A stretch of DNA of 14,994 nucleotides from the NCBI GenBank assembly GCA_026395095.1, contig JAPLZI010000039.1, positions 1-14,994 of the forward strand, read 5' to 3'. How positions within the stretch are numbered: the first letter of the stretch is position 1; each line of letters starts with the position of its first letter. Position numbers and translations under genes: made by a program. Below the pieces are notes generated by a model. That model saw only the letters and a list, made by a program, of their open reading frames with translations, searched no databases and was not told the origin of the DNA. Positions 13,932 through 14,994 of the stretch are shown here, piece after piece. The DNA comes from Candidatus Tayloriibacteriota bacterium. GTDB taxonomy: Bacteria; Patescibacteriota; Minisyncoccia; Phycocordibacterales; PALSA-1337.

Positions 13932-13997
13932 ATTGACAGTGGCAGGAATTTATAATGAAATTGTTGATAGGCACATATATCCAATCACACTGTCAAT
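13932..13997. repeat. Inverted repeat with 10-bp arms
   Basis: ATTGACAGTG (13932-13941) and CACTGTCAAT (13988-13997) are exact complements separated by 46 bp. Pairing continues outward imperfectly for 3 bp (T-G, T-A, T-A). The interior has a weaker nested pairing (GATA/TATC). It lies in the gene-free stretch between the terminator at 13847 and the end of proS. Confidence 0.55.
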
Positions 13998-14082
13998 GAA
14001 AATTTTTGAGGGATGGAGGTTGGTACGCCGACCACACCTTAAACTCAACCGCACTTAGTGCTACAACCCACCTCTTTTTTTT
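13968..14082 (+). ncRNA. Candidate structured small RNA ending in a U-run
   Basis: No convincing gene lies in 13848-14132. The right part folds: P1 is GAGG+TGG (14008-14011, 14014-14016) with CCA+CCTC (14068-14074). P2 is GGTTGG/CCGACC around a TACG tetraloop (14018-14033). P3 is GCAC/GTGC around TTA (14051-14061). Eight T follow P1 at 14075-14082, as in an intrinsic terminator. The preceding transcript already ends at 13847, so a second plus-strand terminator implies another RNA start between them. TTGACA (13933-13938) with TGAAAT 17 bp later is a possible promoter, giving a start near 13968 and an RNA of about 115 nt. The family is not recognised. The 5' end is a guess. Confidence 0.35.
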
Positions 14083-14132
14083 ATTTGTTGCATTGATTTT
14101 TTTCCCTCAAAATCCAATCTAATTCTCATCAA

Positions 14133-14993
14133 CTACAAATCCCCGAGTTTCTTCATCTCCACCTTCCCTGTTGCCCGATCCTTTATTTCCACAGAATCGT
14201 TCTTCAGAGTCTTCTCGCTTATAACATATCGCCATGGTATGCCTATCAAATCCGCATCAGAAAACTTCTCTCCGGCGCTGACCGAATCGCGGTCGTCATA
14301 GAGGACTTCAACACCAGCCTTAGTCAGTTTTTCATACAGTTCATCAGCCATACGCATGACCTTCCCGGATTCATCGTACAGAGCAACGAGATGCACGCCA
14401 AATGGCGCAACTGATTCTGGCCAGATAATCCCCTTCTCGTCAGAATGAATCTCTACAATAGTACCCATCGCCCTGCCAGGACCTATCCCATAACTACCCA
14501 TCACGACCGGCTGCAGCTTCCCTTCCGTATCTTTATATCTCAAACCGAGGGCATCAGAGAAACGCGTGCCGAGATTGAATATATTTCCGACTTCAATCGC
14601 CTTTTTCTCGACAAAATCACCCTTGTTCAATCCCAAATCTTTCAGAACTTCGTCATTGAATACCTCTTTATTGATAGCTACCTTCTTGGCTTCATTCACA
14701 TATATAGTATCTTCACCAGCTGGAGAAACCGTCTGGAATTCATGGGAAAATTTGGAAAACATTCCACCGGAAGCAAAAGTTATGTATGTTTCCGCCCCGA
14801 GACCAAGCCGGTTAAAAATAGTCACATAAGCTTGCTTCGCCTTCTCATAAAATTTTGCGTGTTCGTCGGCATCCTTCGAAAAGGAATAAAGATCCTTCAT
14901 TATGAACTCGCGCGAACGCATGATGCCGGACTTGGCGCGCGCTTCATTCCTGAACTTTGTTTGAAATTGGTAGATATAGACAGGTAAATTCCT
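14133..14993 (-). CDS. proS: Prolyl-tRNA synthetase, C-terminal 286 residues (runs off right edge)
   Basis: The frame is open to the window edge, so the N-terminus with motif 1 is outside. It charges tRNA-Pro. Seen: class II motif 2 region (YQFQTKFRNEARAKSGIMRSREFIMKD, split over the first 35 residues), then SHEFQTVSPAGED, the GTRFSDALG segment, motif 3 (GSYGIGPGR) and a C-terminal anticodon-binding domain (from about FGVHLVALY to KKLGDL). Between motifs 2 and 3 there is no room for the INS editing domain of about 180 residues found in E. coli-type ProRS. This is a short form, resembling alphaproteobacterial or mitochondrial enzymes in architecture. The first in-frame ATG in the window (14921) is internal, not a start. 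Confidence 0.93.
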   Translation of the reverse strand, partial: RNLPVYIYQFQTKFRNEARAKSGIMRSREFIMKDLYSFSKDADEHAKFYEKAKQAYVTIFNRLGLGAETYITFASGGMFSKFSHEFQTVSPAGEDTIYVNEAKKVAINKEVFNDEVLKDLGLNKGDFVEKKAIEVGNIFNLGTRFSDALGLRYKDTEGKLQPVVMGSYGIGPGRAMGTIVEIHSDEKGIIWPESVAPFGVHLVALYDESGKVMRMADELYEKLTKAGVEVLYDDRDSVSAGEKFSDADLIGIPWRYVISEKTLKNDSVEIKDRATGKVEMKKLGDL

Positions 14994-14994
14994 G

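Noticed and set aside
13951..13956. TATAAT as the -10 of the TTGACA at 13933
   Set aside because: The spacing is only 12 bp, too short for a sigma70-type promoter. TGAAAT at 13956-13961 has 17-bp spacing but a weaker hexamer.
13778..13984. Minus-strand frame of 68 codons
   Set aside because: It runs through the perfect terminator stem at 13812-13847. The product is a Leu-rich translation of AT-rich DNA without motifs.
14008..14082. Terminator for proS on the minus strand
   Set aside because: The T-run follows the stem only on the plus strand. On the minus strand the stem is followed by AAAAATTTT, not a usual U-tract.
1..14994. CRISPR array, tRNA or rRNA gene, transposase
   Set aside because: No regularly spaced repeats, no cloverleaf with GGTTCRANTCC-like T arm, no rRNA core sequence and no DDE or tyrosine recombinase motif were seen by reading. 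A tRNAscan or Infernal run would settle it.

Overview
The window looks like chromosomal DNA of a reduced-genome bacterium. The best fit is the Candidate Phyla Radiation (Patescibacteria), probably a Parcubacteria-like lineage. This is inference from a set of traits. The histidine kinase has a QHHLRTP H-box, ValRS lacks its C-terminal arm, and ProRS lacks the large INS editing insert. There is a secreted protein with GWxxxxxGWISFN-type repeats, mreB-mreC are followed by no recognisable mreD, and Shine-Dalgarno (SD) sequences are nearly absent. No tRNA, rRNA, CRISPR array, transposase or phage gene was recognised. UGA behaves as a stop.

Layout, left to right. 1-732 (-) is the N-terminal part of a class I methyltransferase that runs off the left edge. 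Divergent from it is an orphan 7TM-type sensor histidine kinase (789-2492, +), followed by an AT-rich alpha/beta hydrolase (2542-3306, +). A long minus-strand run then reads from right to left: Tyr-rich secreted protein (9976-9512), valS (9481-7289), GW-repeat secreted protein (7195-5678), tatD (5672-4905), plsC-like acyltransferase (4857-4060) and a THEP1-type NTPase fused to a SWIM zinc finger (4045-3338). tsaD (10053-11306, +) diverges from the Tyr-rich gene and converges on the cell-shape operon mreB-mreC-small membrane protein (13452-11319, -). Right of mreB lie a small gene (13586-13777, +) with a textbook terminator, then about 285 bp without a convincing gene that holds an inverted repeat and a foldable, U-tailed stretch (a possible small RNA). 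The window ends in a partial proS (14993-14133, -).

The genes are mainly housekeeping: two aminoacyl-tRNA synthetases, t6A modification (TsaD), MreB/MreC, phospholipid acylation and TatD nuclease. Accessory surface or signalling genes sit among them. Promoters are readable at several gene starts as extended -10 boxes of the form TGnTAnnAT, and many lie so close to the ATG that the mRNA would be leaderless.

The most unusual points are the THEP1-SWIM fusion; the foldable, U-tailed region at about 13933-14085; a 24-bp perfect palindrome carrying a -10 box upstream of the GW-repeat gene; the composition break inside the kinase gene; and an imperfect direct repeat that flanks the AT-rich hydrolase and coincides with the 3' end of the kinase gene. 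No complete new multi-gene defence or mobile system was found.
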